Part shown: one piece after another, positions 13,807-21,753 of the stretch | How the letters are laid out: the number at the start of each line of letters is the position of its first letter | Numbering within the stretch: position 1 is the stretch's first letter | Assembly (NCBI RefSeq): GCF_019145495.1 | Contig: NZ_JAHSTU010000002.1 | Coordinates: 806,001-870,000, forward strand | DNA length: 64,000 nucleotides | DNA from: Pseudomonas azerbaijanoccidentalis | Lineage (GTDB): Bacteria; Pseudomonadota; Gammaproteobacteria; Pseudomonadales; Pseudomonadaceae | Direction of reading: 5' to 3' | Translations under genes and position numbers: made by a program | The notes under the pieces: generated by a model | The model's database searches: none | What the model saw: only the letters and a program-made list of their open reading frames with translations | What the model was told of the DNA's origin: nothing

Positions 13807-15210
13807 TCACTTCCAGAGCTGGGCGGCAAACACTACGAGAATGCCGATGGGCGCCACATAGCGCATCAAGAACAAGGACAAAGAGAACAATGCCGGGTTA
13901 CGGATCGACAGCTCATCACGTACGGCTTCACGCCCCATCACCCAGCCTGCAAACACCACGAAACACAATCCACCGAGTGGCAGCATGATCCGCGAGGTGA
14001 AGAAATCGATCACGCCGAAGAAGTCGAGGCCGCCTGCCGCTCCCCATTGGTAGAGGCTGAACCCCCCGCCTTCGTTCACGAAAAACTTGGCTTCCTTCCA
14101 GATATTGAAGGAAAACACCGTGCCCAGGCCGACAAACCAGCAGGAGAATGCCAGCCAGAATGTCACCCAGGCACGTCTGATTTTTGTCCGTTCAACCAGA
14201 TAAGCCACCATTGGCTCAAGCAGGGAAATCGCCGAACTCCAGGCTGCCACTGCCACCAGAACAAAGAACACGACGCCCATCAATTGACCGAAGGCTACGT
14301 TGCCGAAGGCAAACGGCAGGCTAACGAACATCAGGCCCGGACCTTCGCTTGGGTTCAGGCCCGCGGCGAACACAATTGGAAACAGCGCCAGGCCGGCCAC
14401 CAGCGAAACAAAGGTATCGAGCAACGCCACGCCGACGACCGTGCCGGATATCGATGAATTCTTCGGCATGTACGCGCCGTAAATCATGATCGAGCCCACG
14501 CCGACACTCAGCGAGAAGAAAGCATGCCCCATCGCTGGCAACAAGCCGTCCATGACCTTTTCCGGGTGGAAGTCGAACATGAAGTGCACGCCCTCCATGA
14601 AATGCCCGGTGGTCATGCTGTAGCCCAGCAGTACAAGGACCATCACAAACAGCAACGGCATCATGATCCGCAAGCTGCGCTCAAGCCCGGCCACTACGCC
14701 CTTGGCGATCACCACTGCCGACAGCAGCATGAAAATCGTGTGCCAAAGTGTCAGCCGCCACGGATCGGCGATCACCGCGCCAAAGTAAGCGCCCACCTGA
14801 TCAGGCGTCGCGCCCTGGAAGTCGCCACGGCCCATGTCGATGATGTAATCCAGCGACCAGCCGCCGACCACACTATAGAAAGACAGGATCAGCAACGCCG
14901 TGATCATCCCGGCGAATGCGCCCCACGACCACTTGGCGGAATGCCCCGCCTCCACCGCCAGTACCTTCAAGGCATTGGCCGGGCTCTGCCGGGCGCGCCG
15001 GCCGATCAGGGTTTCCGCGAGCATGACCGGCACACCGATCAGCGCGATACAGGCCAGGAACATCAGCACGAAGGCGCCGCCGCCATAGACGCCGACCATG
15101 TAGGGGAATTTCCAGATACTACCCAAGCCCACGGCCGAACCGGTCGCGGCGAGTATGAAGACCCAGCGGCTAGCCCAACTGCCGTGGACAGAAACCTTGT
15201 CTGTCGACAT
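13807..15210 (-). CDS. Sodium-dependent transporter, NSS/SNF family
   Basis: The 467-residue integral membrane protein belongs to the sodium:neurotransmitter symporter family (LeuT fold). The N-terminal signature [27 protein letters not shown] spans TM1, including the unwound [10 protein letters not shown] sodium- and substrate-binding segment near residues 25-35. Roughly eleven to twelve hydrophobic segments follow. Substrates of such bacterial members are usually amino acids; this one is unassigned. The ATG at 15210 gives [12 protein letters not shown] and is preferred over a 17-residue extension. Confidence 0.9.
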   Translation of the reverse strand: MSTDKVSVHGSWASRWVFILAATGSAVGLGSIWKFPYMVGVYGGGAFVLMFLACIALIGVPVMLAETLIGRRARQSPANALKVLAVEAGHSAKWSWGAFAGMITALLILSFYSVVGGWSLDYIIDMGRGDFQGATPDQVGAYFGAVIADPWRLTLWHTIFMLLSAVVIAKGVVAGLERSLRIMMPLLFVMVLVLLGYSMTTGHFMEGVHFMFDFHPEKVMDGLLPAMGHAFFSLSVGVGSIMIYGAYMPKNSSISGTVVGVALLDTFVSLVAGLALFPIVFAAGLNPSEGPGLMFVSLPFAFGNVAFGQLMGVVFFVLVAVAAWSSAISLLEPMVAYLVERTKIRRAWVTFWLAFSCWFVGLGTVFSFNIWKEAKFFVNEGGGFSLYQWGAAGGLDFFGVIDFFTSRIMLPLGGLCFVVFAGWVMGREAVRDELSIRNPALFSLSLFLMRYVAPIGILVVFAAQLWK

Positions 15211-15290
15211 CGTTATCACGCCCAAGCGTTCGAAAAAGAGCGCGCATTGTCCGGGATTCAATCAACCTGCTCAAGCACGCAGCAACACCG

Positions 15291-15319
15291 TAGCCGACTC
15301 GCGTGCAACTCCCTATAAT
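15291..15319 (+). promoter_or_regulatory. smpB promoter with consensus -10, almost no leader
   Basis: A perfect TATAAT lies at 15314-15319 with a weak -35 (TAGCCG, 15291-15296) 17 bases upstream. A start site about 7 bases downstream would fall near 15326, only about 3 bases before the smpB ATG, and there is no purine-rich ribosome site. The transcript may be leaderless. Confidence 0.6.
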
Positions 15320-15328
15320 GCCGCCCCT

Positions 15329-15811
15329 ATGGCTAAACAGAAGAAACACCCAACAGGGACCATCGCGCAAAATAAAAAGGCGCGACACGATTACTTCATC
15401 GAGCATAAGTTCGAGGCTGGTCTGGTCCTGGCCGGCTGGGAAGTAAAAAGTCTGCGGGCAAGCAAGCTGCAGCTGGTGGACAGCTATGTGCTGCTCAAGG
15501 ATGGCGAAGCCTGGCTGCTCGGCAGTCACATCACGCCTCTGACGACGGCCAGCACCCACGTCATCGCTGATCCTGTCCGCACCCGTAAACTGCTGCTCAA
15601 CCGGCGCGAACTCGAGAAGCTCGCTGCTGCGGTACAGCAGAAGGGTTACGCCTGCGTGTGCCTGTCCTGGTATTGGAGCAAGCACATGGTCAAGTGCGAG
15701 ATCGCACTGGGCAAGGGCAAGAAGGAATACGACAAGCGCGATACCGAGCGCGAACGTGACGCCGGTCGCGAGTTGCAGCGCGCGGTGCGTAACAAGGGCA
15801 AGGAAGACTGA
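15329..15811 (+). CDS. smpB: SsrA-binding protein SmpB
   Basis: SmpB binds the tRNA-like domain of tmRNA and brings it to stalled ribosomes for trans-translation. The 160-residue protein begins [21 protein letters not shown] and has the beta-barrel core ([15 protein letters not shown]) and the basic C-terminal tail [20 protein letters not shown] that enters the mRNA channel. It is divergent from the NSS transporter. Its partner ssrA lies about 9.3 kb downstream on the same strand. Confidence 0.97.
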   Translation: MAKQKKHPTGTIAQNKKARHDYFIEHKFEAGLVLAGWEVKSLRASKLQLVDSYVLLKDGEAWLLGSHITPLTTASTHVIADPVRTRKLLLNRRELEKLAAAVQQKGYACVCLSWYWSKHMVKCEIALGKGKKEYDKRDTERERDAGRELQRAVRNKGKED

Positions 15812-15845
15812 TCTTCCTGCCTGAGTTTATCAGCGCCAGTGAAAG

Positions 15846-15913
15846 GATCGCAGCCTTCGGCAGCTCCTACAGGGTCAAGTAAACCTTTGTAGGAGCTTCC
15901 GAAGGCTGCGATC
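15846..15913. repeat. REPIN-like paired REP sequence
   Basis: Two inverted copies of a roughly 26-base unit (GATCGCAGCCTTCGG, then CAGCTCCTACA, against its complement) flank a short spacer, with one or two mismatches. This is the P. fluorescens-type REP pair. It sits between convergent smpB and lldR and is followed by TTTT, so it may also serve as terminator. Confidence 0.75.
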
Positions 15914-15930
15914 TTTTGCGTTTAAATCGA

Positions 15931-16698
15931 TCACATCCCCTTGCGCCTCTCCGCCCGAGCTACGCGTTGCACTTCCTGGCGCACCTCCTCCAGCACCTCC
16001 TGCACATACAGAATGTGTCGGCTGGAGACTTCCCGCGCCTGTTCCGCCCGCCCCTCGATAATCGCCTGATACAACTCTCGGTGCTGCGTGATCAGCATGT
16101 CGCGGGTTTCAGTGCGCTGCTTGTACATGCCGCCGATGTTGGTCACCACGTTACGCTTGAGCAAATCAAACAGCCCGCGAATGGTGTGCAGCAACACCGC
16201 GTTATGGCTGGCCTCGGCGATTGCCAGATGGAATTTCGCATCCGCCGCGCCCTCTTCCGCCCGGCTCACCTCATCGTGACGCGAATAGCAGTCCTGCAAC
16301 TCGTTGAAGGCAGCGGTCAGCCGCTCGCGGTCGACGTCCGTGGCACGCAATGCCGCGTAATAGGCACAAGACGCCTCCAAGGTGTGCCGGAATTCCAACA
16401 GGTCGCGCTGAGCCTCGGGATTACTCTCCAGCAATTGCAGTAGCGGATCACTGAACGTCGTGCCCAACGACTCCACCACATAATTGCCGCCGCCCTGCCG
16501 ACTGACCAGCAAGCCCTTGGCCGTCAGCTTTTGAATGGCCTCACGCAGCGAGGGGCGCGAGACGCCGAACTGCTCGGCCAGCGCACGCTCTGCCGGCAAG
16601 CGCTCGCCAGCTTTCAACGTGCCCTCGAGGATCATGCCCTCAAGCTGCTCGACAATATCGTCAGACAAACGGCGCTGACGAATCTGATCAAACCCCAT
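15931..16698 (-). CDS. lldR: FadR-type GntR regulator, probable L-lactate repressor LldR
   Basis: The 255-residue regulator has a GntR winged helix in about residues 10-75 (LPAERALAEQFGVSRPSLREAI) and an all-helical FCD ligand domain in the rest. It is divergent from lldP, and the intervening region carries a perfect PdhR/LldR-type operator, AATTGGT-att-ACCAATT. Related repressors release DNA on binding lactate. The assignment as LldR rather than another FadR member rests on its position next to lldP and lldEFG. Confidence 0.85.
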   Translation of the reverse strand: MGFDQIRQRRLSDDIVEQLEGMILEGTLKAGERLPAERALAEQFGVSRPSLREAIQKLTAKGLLVSRQGGGNYVVESLGTTFSDPLLQLLESNPEAQRDLLEFRHTLEASCAYYAALRATDVDRERLTAAFNELQDCYSRHDEVSRAEEGAADAKFHLAIAEASHNAVLLHTIRGLFDLLKRNVVTNIGGMYKQRTETRDMLITQHRELYQAIIEGRAEQAREVSSRHILYVQEVLEEVRQEVQRVARAERRKGM

Positions 16699-16844
16699 AA
16701 CTCACCTTCTCCACGATCCGACGGCGCGCCGGCGCTCTATTCTGGCCCATTGCCGCGGCATCAGCACCTGCCAAACAGCACTTGCTCAAACACAGCACCC
16801 ACCTTGGCGGACCTCGTATTCGACAAAAGTTTTAGGGCGGCAAA

Positions 16845-16874
16845 TTGACACACCGCCTACAAGGCTTTTACCCT
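16845..16874 (+). promoter_or_regulatory. Predicted lldP promoter
   Basis: A perfect -35 TTGACA (16845-16850) is followed by 18 bases and TACCCT (16869-16874). The LldR-type operator begins 18 bases past the -10, placing it just downstream of the transcription start, a position suited to repression. Confidence 0.55.
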
Positions 16875-16891
16875 AGCCAACAGCGATTGTA

Positions 16892-16908
16892 AATTGGTAT
16901 TACCAATT
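16892..16908. promoter_or_regulatory. LldR/PdhR-type operator
   Basis: AATTGGT-att-ACCAATT is a perfect seven-base inverted repeat with a three-base centre. It matches the AATTGGTnnnACCAATT site recognised by PdhR/LldR regulators of the GntR family, and lies between lldR and lldP. Confidence 0.85.
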
Positions 16909-16960
16909 AACCAAGAACGCTGATCAGTGCCTGACCAACAACAATTAGGGGCCACCCCAT

Positions 16961-18655
16961 ATGCAAACCTGGCAACAGCTCTACAGCCCGCTCGGCAGCC
17001 TCGGTTTATCCGCGCTCGCGGCCGTCATTCCCATCGTGTTTTTCTTCCTGGCCCTGGCCGTGTTCCGTCTCAAAGGACACGTCGCCGGCAGCATCACGCT
17101 GGCCTTGTCGATCCTGGTCGCAATCTTTGCCTTCCAGATGCCGGTCGACATGGCCTTCGCCGCAGCGGGCTATGGCTTCGCTTATGGCCTGTGGCCGATT
17201 GCGTGGATCATCGTGGCGGCGGTTTTCCTCTACAAACTGACGGTCAAGAGTGGCCAGTTCGAAGTGATCCGCAGCTCGGTGCTGTCGATTACCGACGACC
17301 AGCGCCTGCAAGTGTTGCTGATCGGTTTCTGCTTCGGTGCCTTCCTCGAAGGTGCGGCCGGTTTTGGTGCACCCGTGGCAATCACTGCCGCGTTGCTGGT
17401 GGGCTTGGGCTTCAACCCGCTATACGCCGCAGGCCTGTGCCTGATCGCGAACACCGCGCCAGTAGCCTTCGGCGCCTTGGGGATTCCGATCATCGTCGCC
17501 GGGCAAGTCACCGGCATCGACGCGTTCAAGATTGGCGCCATGACCGGTCGCCAACTGCCGCTGCTGTCGCTGTTCGTACCATTCTGGCTGGTGTTCATGA
17601 TGGATGGCCTGCGCGGCGTCCGTGAAACCTGGCCGGCAGCGTTGGTCGCCGGCTTGAGCTTCGCCGTGACCCAATACTTCACCTCGAACTTCATCGGCCC
17701 TGAGCTGCCGGACATCACCTCGGCTCTGGCCAGCCTGATCTCCCTGACCTTGTTCCTGAAAGTCTGGCAGCCGAAACGCGCCGCCGGCCAGCACATTGCC
17801 GGTGCCGTCTCGGCCTCCGTAGTTACCGCCAGCGCCGGTGGTTTCGGCCAGAAACGCAGCACCGTGGCATCGCCTTACAGTCTCGGGGAAATCTTCAAAG
17901 CCTGGTCGCCGTTCCTGATCCTGACCGTACTGGTCACCATCTGGACCCTGAAACCGTTCAAGGCGATGTTTGCCGCCGGCGGTTCGATGTACAGCTTCGT
18001 GTTCAACTTCGCCATCCCGCACCTGGACCAGATGGTGATCAAGGTCGCGCCGATTGTGGCTAACCCGACTGCCATTCCGGCGGTGTTCAAGCTCGACCCG
18101 ATTTCCGCGACCGGCACGGCGATTTTCTTCTCCGCACTGATCTCGATGCTGGTGTTGAAGATCAATCTCAAAACTGGTCTTACCACTTTGAGAGAGACCT
18201 TCTACGAACTGCGCTGGCCGATTCTCTCCATCGGCATGGTGCTGGCGTTCGCCTTCGTCACCAACTACTCGGGCATGTCTTCGACTATGGCCCTGGTGCT
18301 GGCCGGCACTGGCGCAGCGTTCCCGTTCTTCTCGCCGTTCCTCGGTTGGCTGGGCGTGTTCCTGACCGGTTCCGATACCTCGTCCAACGCGCTGTTCAGT
18401 TCGCTGCAAGCCACTACCGCCCACCAAATCGGTGTCAACGACACCTTGCTGGTGGCGGCGAACACCAGCGGTGGTGTGACCGGCAAGATGATCTCACCAC
18501 AATCGATCGCCGTGGCCTGCGCCGCGACCGGGCTGGTGGGCAAGGAATCGGACCTGTTCCGCTTCACCCTCAAGCACAGCCTGTTCTTCGCAACCATTGT
18601 CGGCCTGATCACATTGGCCCAGGCCTACTGGTTCACCGGCATGCTGGTGCACTAA
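16961..18655 (+). CDS. lldP: L-lactate permease
   Basis: The 564-residue protein of the LctP family imports lactate (and glycolate in relatives) with protons. It is hydrophobic throughout, with well over ten membrane segments. Family stretches include [20 protein letters not shown] near 125-145, and [17 protein letters not shown] and [18 protein letters not shown] towards the end. TTAGGGG precedes the ATG. It is the first gene of the lactate operon, 150 bp before lldE. Confidence 0.96.
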   Translation: MQTWQQLYSPLGSLGLSALAAVIPIVFFFLALAVFRLKGHVAGSITLALSILVAIFAFQMPVDMAFAAAGYGFAYGLWPIAWIIVAAVFLYKLTVKSGQFEVIRSSVLSITDDQRLQVLLIGFCFGAFLEGAAGFGAPVAITAALLVGLGFNPLYAAGLCLIANTAPVAFGALGIPIIVAGQVTGIDAFKIGAMTGRQLPLLSLFVPFWLVFMMDGLRGVRETWPAALVAGLSFAVTQYFTSNFIGPELPDITSALASLISLTLFLKVWQPKRAAGQHIAGAVSASVVTASAGGFGQKRSTVASPYSLGEIFKAWSPFLILTVLVTIWTLKPFKAMFAAGGSMYSFVFNFAIPHLDQMVIKVAPIVANPTAIPAVFKLDPISATGTAIFFSALISMLVLKINLKTGLTTLRETFYELRWPILSIGMVLAFAFVTNYSGMSSTMALVLAGTGAAFPFFSPFLGWLGVFLTGSDTSSNALFSSLQATTAHQIGVNDTLLVAANTSGGVTGKMISPQSIAVACAATGLVGKESDLFRFTLKHSLFFATIVGLITLAQAYWFTGMLVH

Positions 18656-18681
18656 GGGCTACAACCGACACGGAAAAAACC

Positions 18682-18767
18682 GACGCCGGACGACGATTCC
18701 GGCGTCAGCTATTCACAACCCGGTCTGTAAGGCTGCTGAAAGGATCTCACTCTATATTCAGCAGCCT
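18682..18767. repeat. Two inverted repeats in the lldP-lldE gap
   Basis: GACGCCGG / CCGGCGTC (18682-18706) has an adjoining T run only on the minus strand, so it would not end lldP transcription cleanly. AGGCTGCTGAA / TTCAGCAGCCT (18730-18767) is an eleven-base perfect stem with a 16-base loop. They probably shape or stabilise the lldP-lldE transcript junction. Confidence 0.5.
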
Positions 18768-18806
18768 CAGCGGACGGATAACCGGGACAACCCGGAGACA
18801 CGCCTG

Positions 18807-19631
18807 ATGAGCGAGCTTTTTTACAACGCCGTGCCGAATGCGACCCGTGTCGCCCCGCCACTGCCCGGGCCTCGGCAATACCCCAATGAGAAACCGCAAC
18901 GGGTGTACCTGTTCGGAACCTGCGTCGTGGACTTGTTCTACCCGCAAGCCGGAATGGACGCGATCCATTTGCTGGAACGCGAAGGCATCCGTGTCGAGTA
19001 TCCGCAAGGACAAAGCTGCTGCGGGCAACCGGCCTACACCTCCGGTTATACCGAGCAGGCCAGGACCGTGGCGCGCTCGCAACTGGCGTTGTTCGCCGAG
19101 GATTATCCGGTGGTGGTGCCGTCGGGTTCCTGCGCCGGCATGTTGCGCGAGCACTATGCCGACTTGTTCAAGGACGAGCCGGACACCTTGAAACAGGTCC
19201 AGGCGCTGGCTGCCCGGACTTATGAGTTGGCCGAATTCCTGTTGTTTGTCTGCAAGGTGCAGCTCAGGGACAATGGTGAACCGGTAAAGGTAGCGTTGCA
19301 TACGTCATGCTCGGCACGCCGTGAAATGAACACCCACCTGCACGGCCGCGAATTGTTGGCGCAGTTGAGCAACGTGGAGCGCGTCGACCACAGCCATGAA
19401 AGTGAATGCTGTGGCTTTGGTGGGACTTTCAGCGTCCGTATGCCGGACATTTCCGGCGCGATGGTGGCTGACAAGACCCGGTCGTTGAAGGAATCCGGTG
19501 CGCACAAGGTACTCAGTGCCGACTGCGGTTGCCTGATGAACATCAATGGCTCGCTGGAAAAACAGCAGGAAGCGTTACGCGGTCAGCATCTGGCCAGCTT
19601 CCTCTGGCAGCGTACCGGAGGTGCCCAATGA
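18807..19631 (+). CDS. lldE: Lactate utilization protein LldE/LutA (CCG-domain iron-sulfur subunit)
   Basis: This subunit of the three-part LldEFG (LutABC) L-lactate oxidation complex has 274 residues and two cysteine-rich CCG domains, with CCG at 71-73 and 201-203. These bind redox cofactors in related heterodisulfide-reductase and glycolate-oxidase subunits. The N-terminus carries about 30 residues ahead of the usual RVYLFGTCVVD. It overlaps lldF by four bases (ATGA). Confidence 0.92.
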   Translation: MSELFYNAVPNATRVAPPLPGPRQYPNEKPQRVYLFGTCVVDLFYPQAGMDAIHLLEREGIRVEYPQGQSCCGQPAYTSGYTEQARTVARSQLALFAEDYPVVVPSGSCAGMLREHYADLFKDEPDTLKQVQALAARTYELAEFLLFVCKVQLRDNGEPVKVALHTSCSARREMNTHLHGRELLAQLSNVERVDHSHESECCGFGGTFSVRMPDISGAMVADKTRSLKESGAHKVLSADCGCLMNINGSLEKQQEALRGQHLASFLWQRTGGAQ

Positions 19632-21082
19632 GCGCCCCCGAGATTATTCCTACGGTCGCCGTGGAAGAAGATTTCCGCACCCGGGCTCACGAAGCCTTGG
19701 GTGATGCGCAATTGCGAGGCAACTTCCGCAAGGCGATGGATTCATTGATGACCAAGCGGGCAGCGGCTTTCAGCGATGCCCACGAAAGAGAACATTTGCG
19801 CGCGCTGGGCAATGCTGTCCGCGCCCGTGCGTTATCCAAGTTGCCCGAGCTGCTCGAACAACTTGAACAGAACCTGACCCGCAACGGTGTGACAGTGCAC
19901 TGGGCGGAAACGGTGGACGAGGCCAATGGCATCGTCCTCTCGATCATCCGCGCTCACGAGGGGCGGCAAGTGATCAAGGGTAAATCGATGGTCAGCGAAG
20001 AAATGGAAATGAACCATGTCCTCGCTGAACAGGGCATTGAATGCCTGGAATCGGACATGGGCGAGTACATCGTCCAGCTCGACCACGAGAAGCCTTCACA
20101 CATAATCATGCCGGCGATCCACAAGAACGCCGGTCAGGTCGCGTCCTTGTTCCACGACAAACTTGGCGTGGAATACACAAAGGACGTAGACCAACTCATT
20201 CAGATCGGTCGCAGGGTCCTGCGGCAGAAATTCTTTGAAGCGGACATCGGCGTCTCCGGTGTCAACTTCGCCGTGGCCGAAACCGGCACCCTGCTGCTGG
20301 TGGAAAACGAAGGCAACGGCCGCATGACCACCACGGTTCCGCCCGTGCATATTGCCGTCACCGGTATCGAAAAAGTCGTGGAAAACCTGCGCGACGTGGT
20401 GCCGCTGCTGTCGCTGCTGACCCGCTCGGCCTTGGGCATTCCGATCACCACCTACGTCAACATGATCTCCGGCCCGCGCAAGGAGCATGAACTCGACGGC
20501 CCGCGGGAAGTGCACCTGGTACTGCTCGACAATGGCCGCAGCCAGGCCTTTGCCGATAGCGAATTACGTCAGACTCTGAACTGTATTCGCTGCGGCGCCT
20601 GTATGAATCATTGCCCTGTGTACACCCGAATCGGCGGCCACGCCTATGGGGAGGTTTACCCCGGCCCTATCGGAAAAATCATCACCCCGCACATGGTCGG
20701 CCTGGCCAAAGTCCCGGATCACCCGAGCGCCTCTTCGCTGTGCGGTGCCTGCGGCGAAGTATGCCCGGTGAAAATCCCGATTCCTTCGTTGCTGCGCCGT
20801 TTGCGCGAAGAGAACGTCAAAGCGCCGGACAGTAAAGATCAGGTGATGCGCGGCCAGGGCAGCAAGTATTCGCGCAAAGAGCGTTTCATCTGGAACGCCT
20901 GGGCCAGGCTCAACAGTTCACCGACGCTGTATCGCCTGTTCGGTCTGGCCGCGACGCGCCTGCGTGCACTGACACCCAGCAATGTCGGCCCGTGGACGCA
21001 AAACCACAGCGCGCCGAAACCCGCTGCCCGCTCATTGCATGACATGGCCCGCGAGCATCTGGCCAAACAGGGAGATCGTTAA
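19628..21082 (+). CDS. lldF: Lactate utilization protein LldF/LutB (4Fe-4S subunit)
   Basis: The 484-residue subunit has an N-terminal LUD domain and a C-terminal ferredoxin-like region. The clusters show as C319-x2-C322-x2-C325-x3-C329 (CIRCGACMNHCP) and C372-x2-C375-x3-C379 (CGACGEVCP). The segment GVNFAVAETGTLLLVENEGN (211-230) is typical of the family. The ATG at 19628 was chosen for its ATGA overlap with lldE. It links to lldG by a TAATG overlap. Confidence 0.95.
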   Translation: MSAPEIIPTVAVEEDFRTRAHEALGDAQLRGNFRKAMDSLMTKRAAAFSDAHEREHLRALGNAVRARALSKLPELLEQLEQNLTRNGVTVHWAETVDEANGIVLSIIRAHEGRQVIKGKSMVSEEMEMNHVLAEQGIECLESDMGEYIVQLDHEKPSHIIMPAIHKNAGQVASLFHDKLGVEYTKDVDQLIQIGRRVLRQKFFEADIGVSGVNFAVAETGTLLLVENEGNGRMTTTVPPVHIAVTGIEKVVENLRDVVPLLSLLTRSALGIPITTYVNMISGPRKEHELDGPREVHLVLLDNGRSQAFADSELRQTLNCIRCGACMNHCPVYTRIGGHAYGEVYPGPIGKIITPHMVGLAKVPDHPSASSLCGACGEVCPVKIPIPSLLRRLREENVKAPDSKDQVMRGQGSKYSRKERFIWNAWARLNSSPTLYRLFGLAATRLRALTPSNVGPWTQNHSAPKPAARSLHDMAREHLAKQGDR

Positions 21083-21753
21083 TGGGCGCCAAGCAAAATA
21101 TCCTCGCCAAACTGCGCAAAAGCCTGACAGGCACCACACCGGTGGCTGACAACTTTGATGTCGATCTGGTGACCCAGCCTTACACCTACACGCCGGAACA
21201 ACGCATCCCGCAACTGCGCAAACTGATGGAAGCGGTGCACACGGAAATCCATCTGACCTCGGGTGACGGTTGGCCTGAACTGCTCGGGCAGTTGCTCAAG
21301 GATCGCCAGTTACCGAGTCTGTTGATCGCGCCGAGCACACCTCACGGGCAGCGTGTCGCACAGTATTGGGAGAACAATCCCGACCTGCCGACGCTCAAGG
21401 CCTATGACCGTCCGATCGAGGAATGGAAAGCCGAGCTGTTCAACGACACCCCGGCGAGCCTGACCACAACCCTCGGCGCAATCGCCGCGACCGGTAGCCT
21501 GATCATCTGGCCGACGCGGGAAGAGCCGCGCATGATGAGCCTCGCGCCACCGGTGCATTTCGCTCTGCTGAAGGCCAGTGAAATTCGCGACAACTTTTAT
21601 CAGGTGCAGCAGGAGTTCGAATGGGCGCAAGGCATGCCGACCAACGCCTTGCTGGTATCAGGCCCGTCGAAAACTGCTGACATTGAACAAGTGCTGGCCT
21701 ACGGCGCCCACGGTCCGAAAGACCTGGTGGTGCTGATTCTGGAGGACCAATGA
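21082..21753 (+). CDS. lldG: Lactate utilization protein LldG/LutC (LUD domain)
   Basis: The third component of the L-lactate oxidising complex has 223 residues with a LUD domain of the LutC type. IAATGSLIIWPTREEPRMM and LAPPVHFALL mark the core, and the C-terminal GPSKTADIEQVLAYGAHGPK is the conserved end motif. Its start and stop overlap lldF and the downstream dehydrogenase gene, indicating one translationally coupled operon. Confidence 0.95.
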   Translation: MGAKQNILAKLRKSLTGTTPVADNFDVDLVTQPYTYTPEQRIPQLRKLMEAVHTEIHLTSGDGWPELLGQLLKDRQLPSLLIAPSTPHGQRVAQYWENNPDLPTLKAYDRPIEEWKAELFNDTPASLTTTLGAIAATGSLIIWPTREEPRMMSLAPPVHFALLKASEIRDNFYQVQQEFEWAQGMPTNALLVSGPSKTADIEQVLAYGAHGPKDLVVLILEDQ

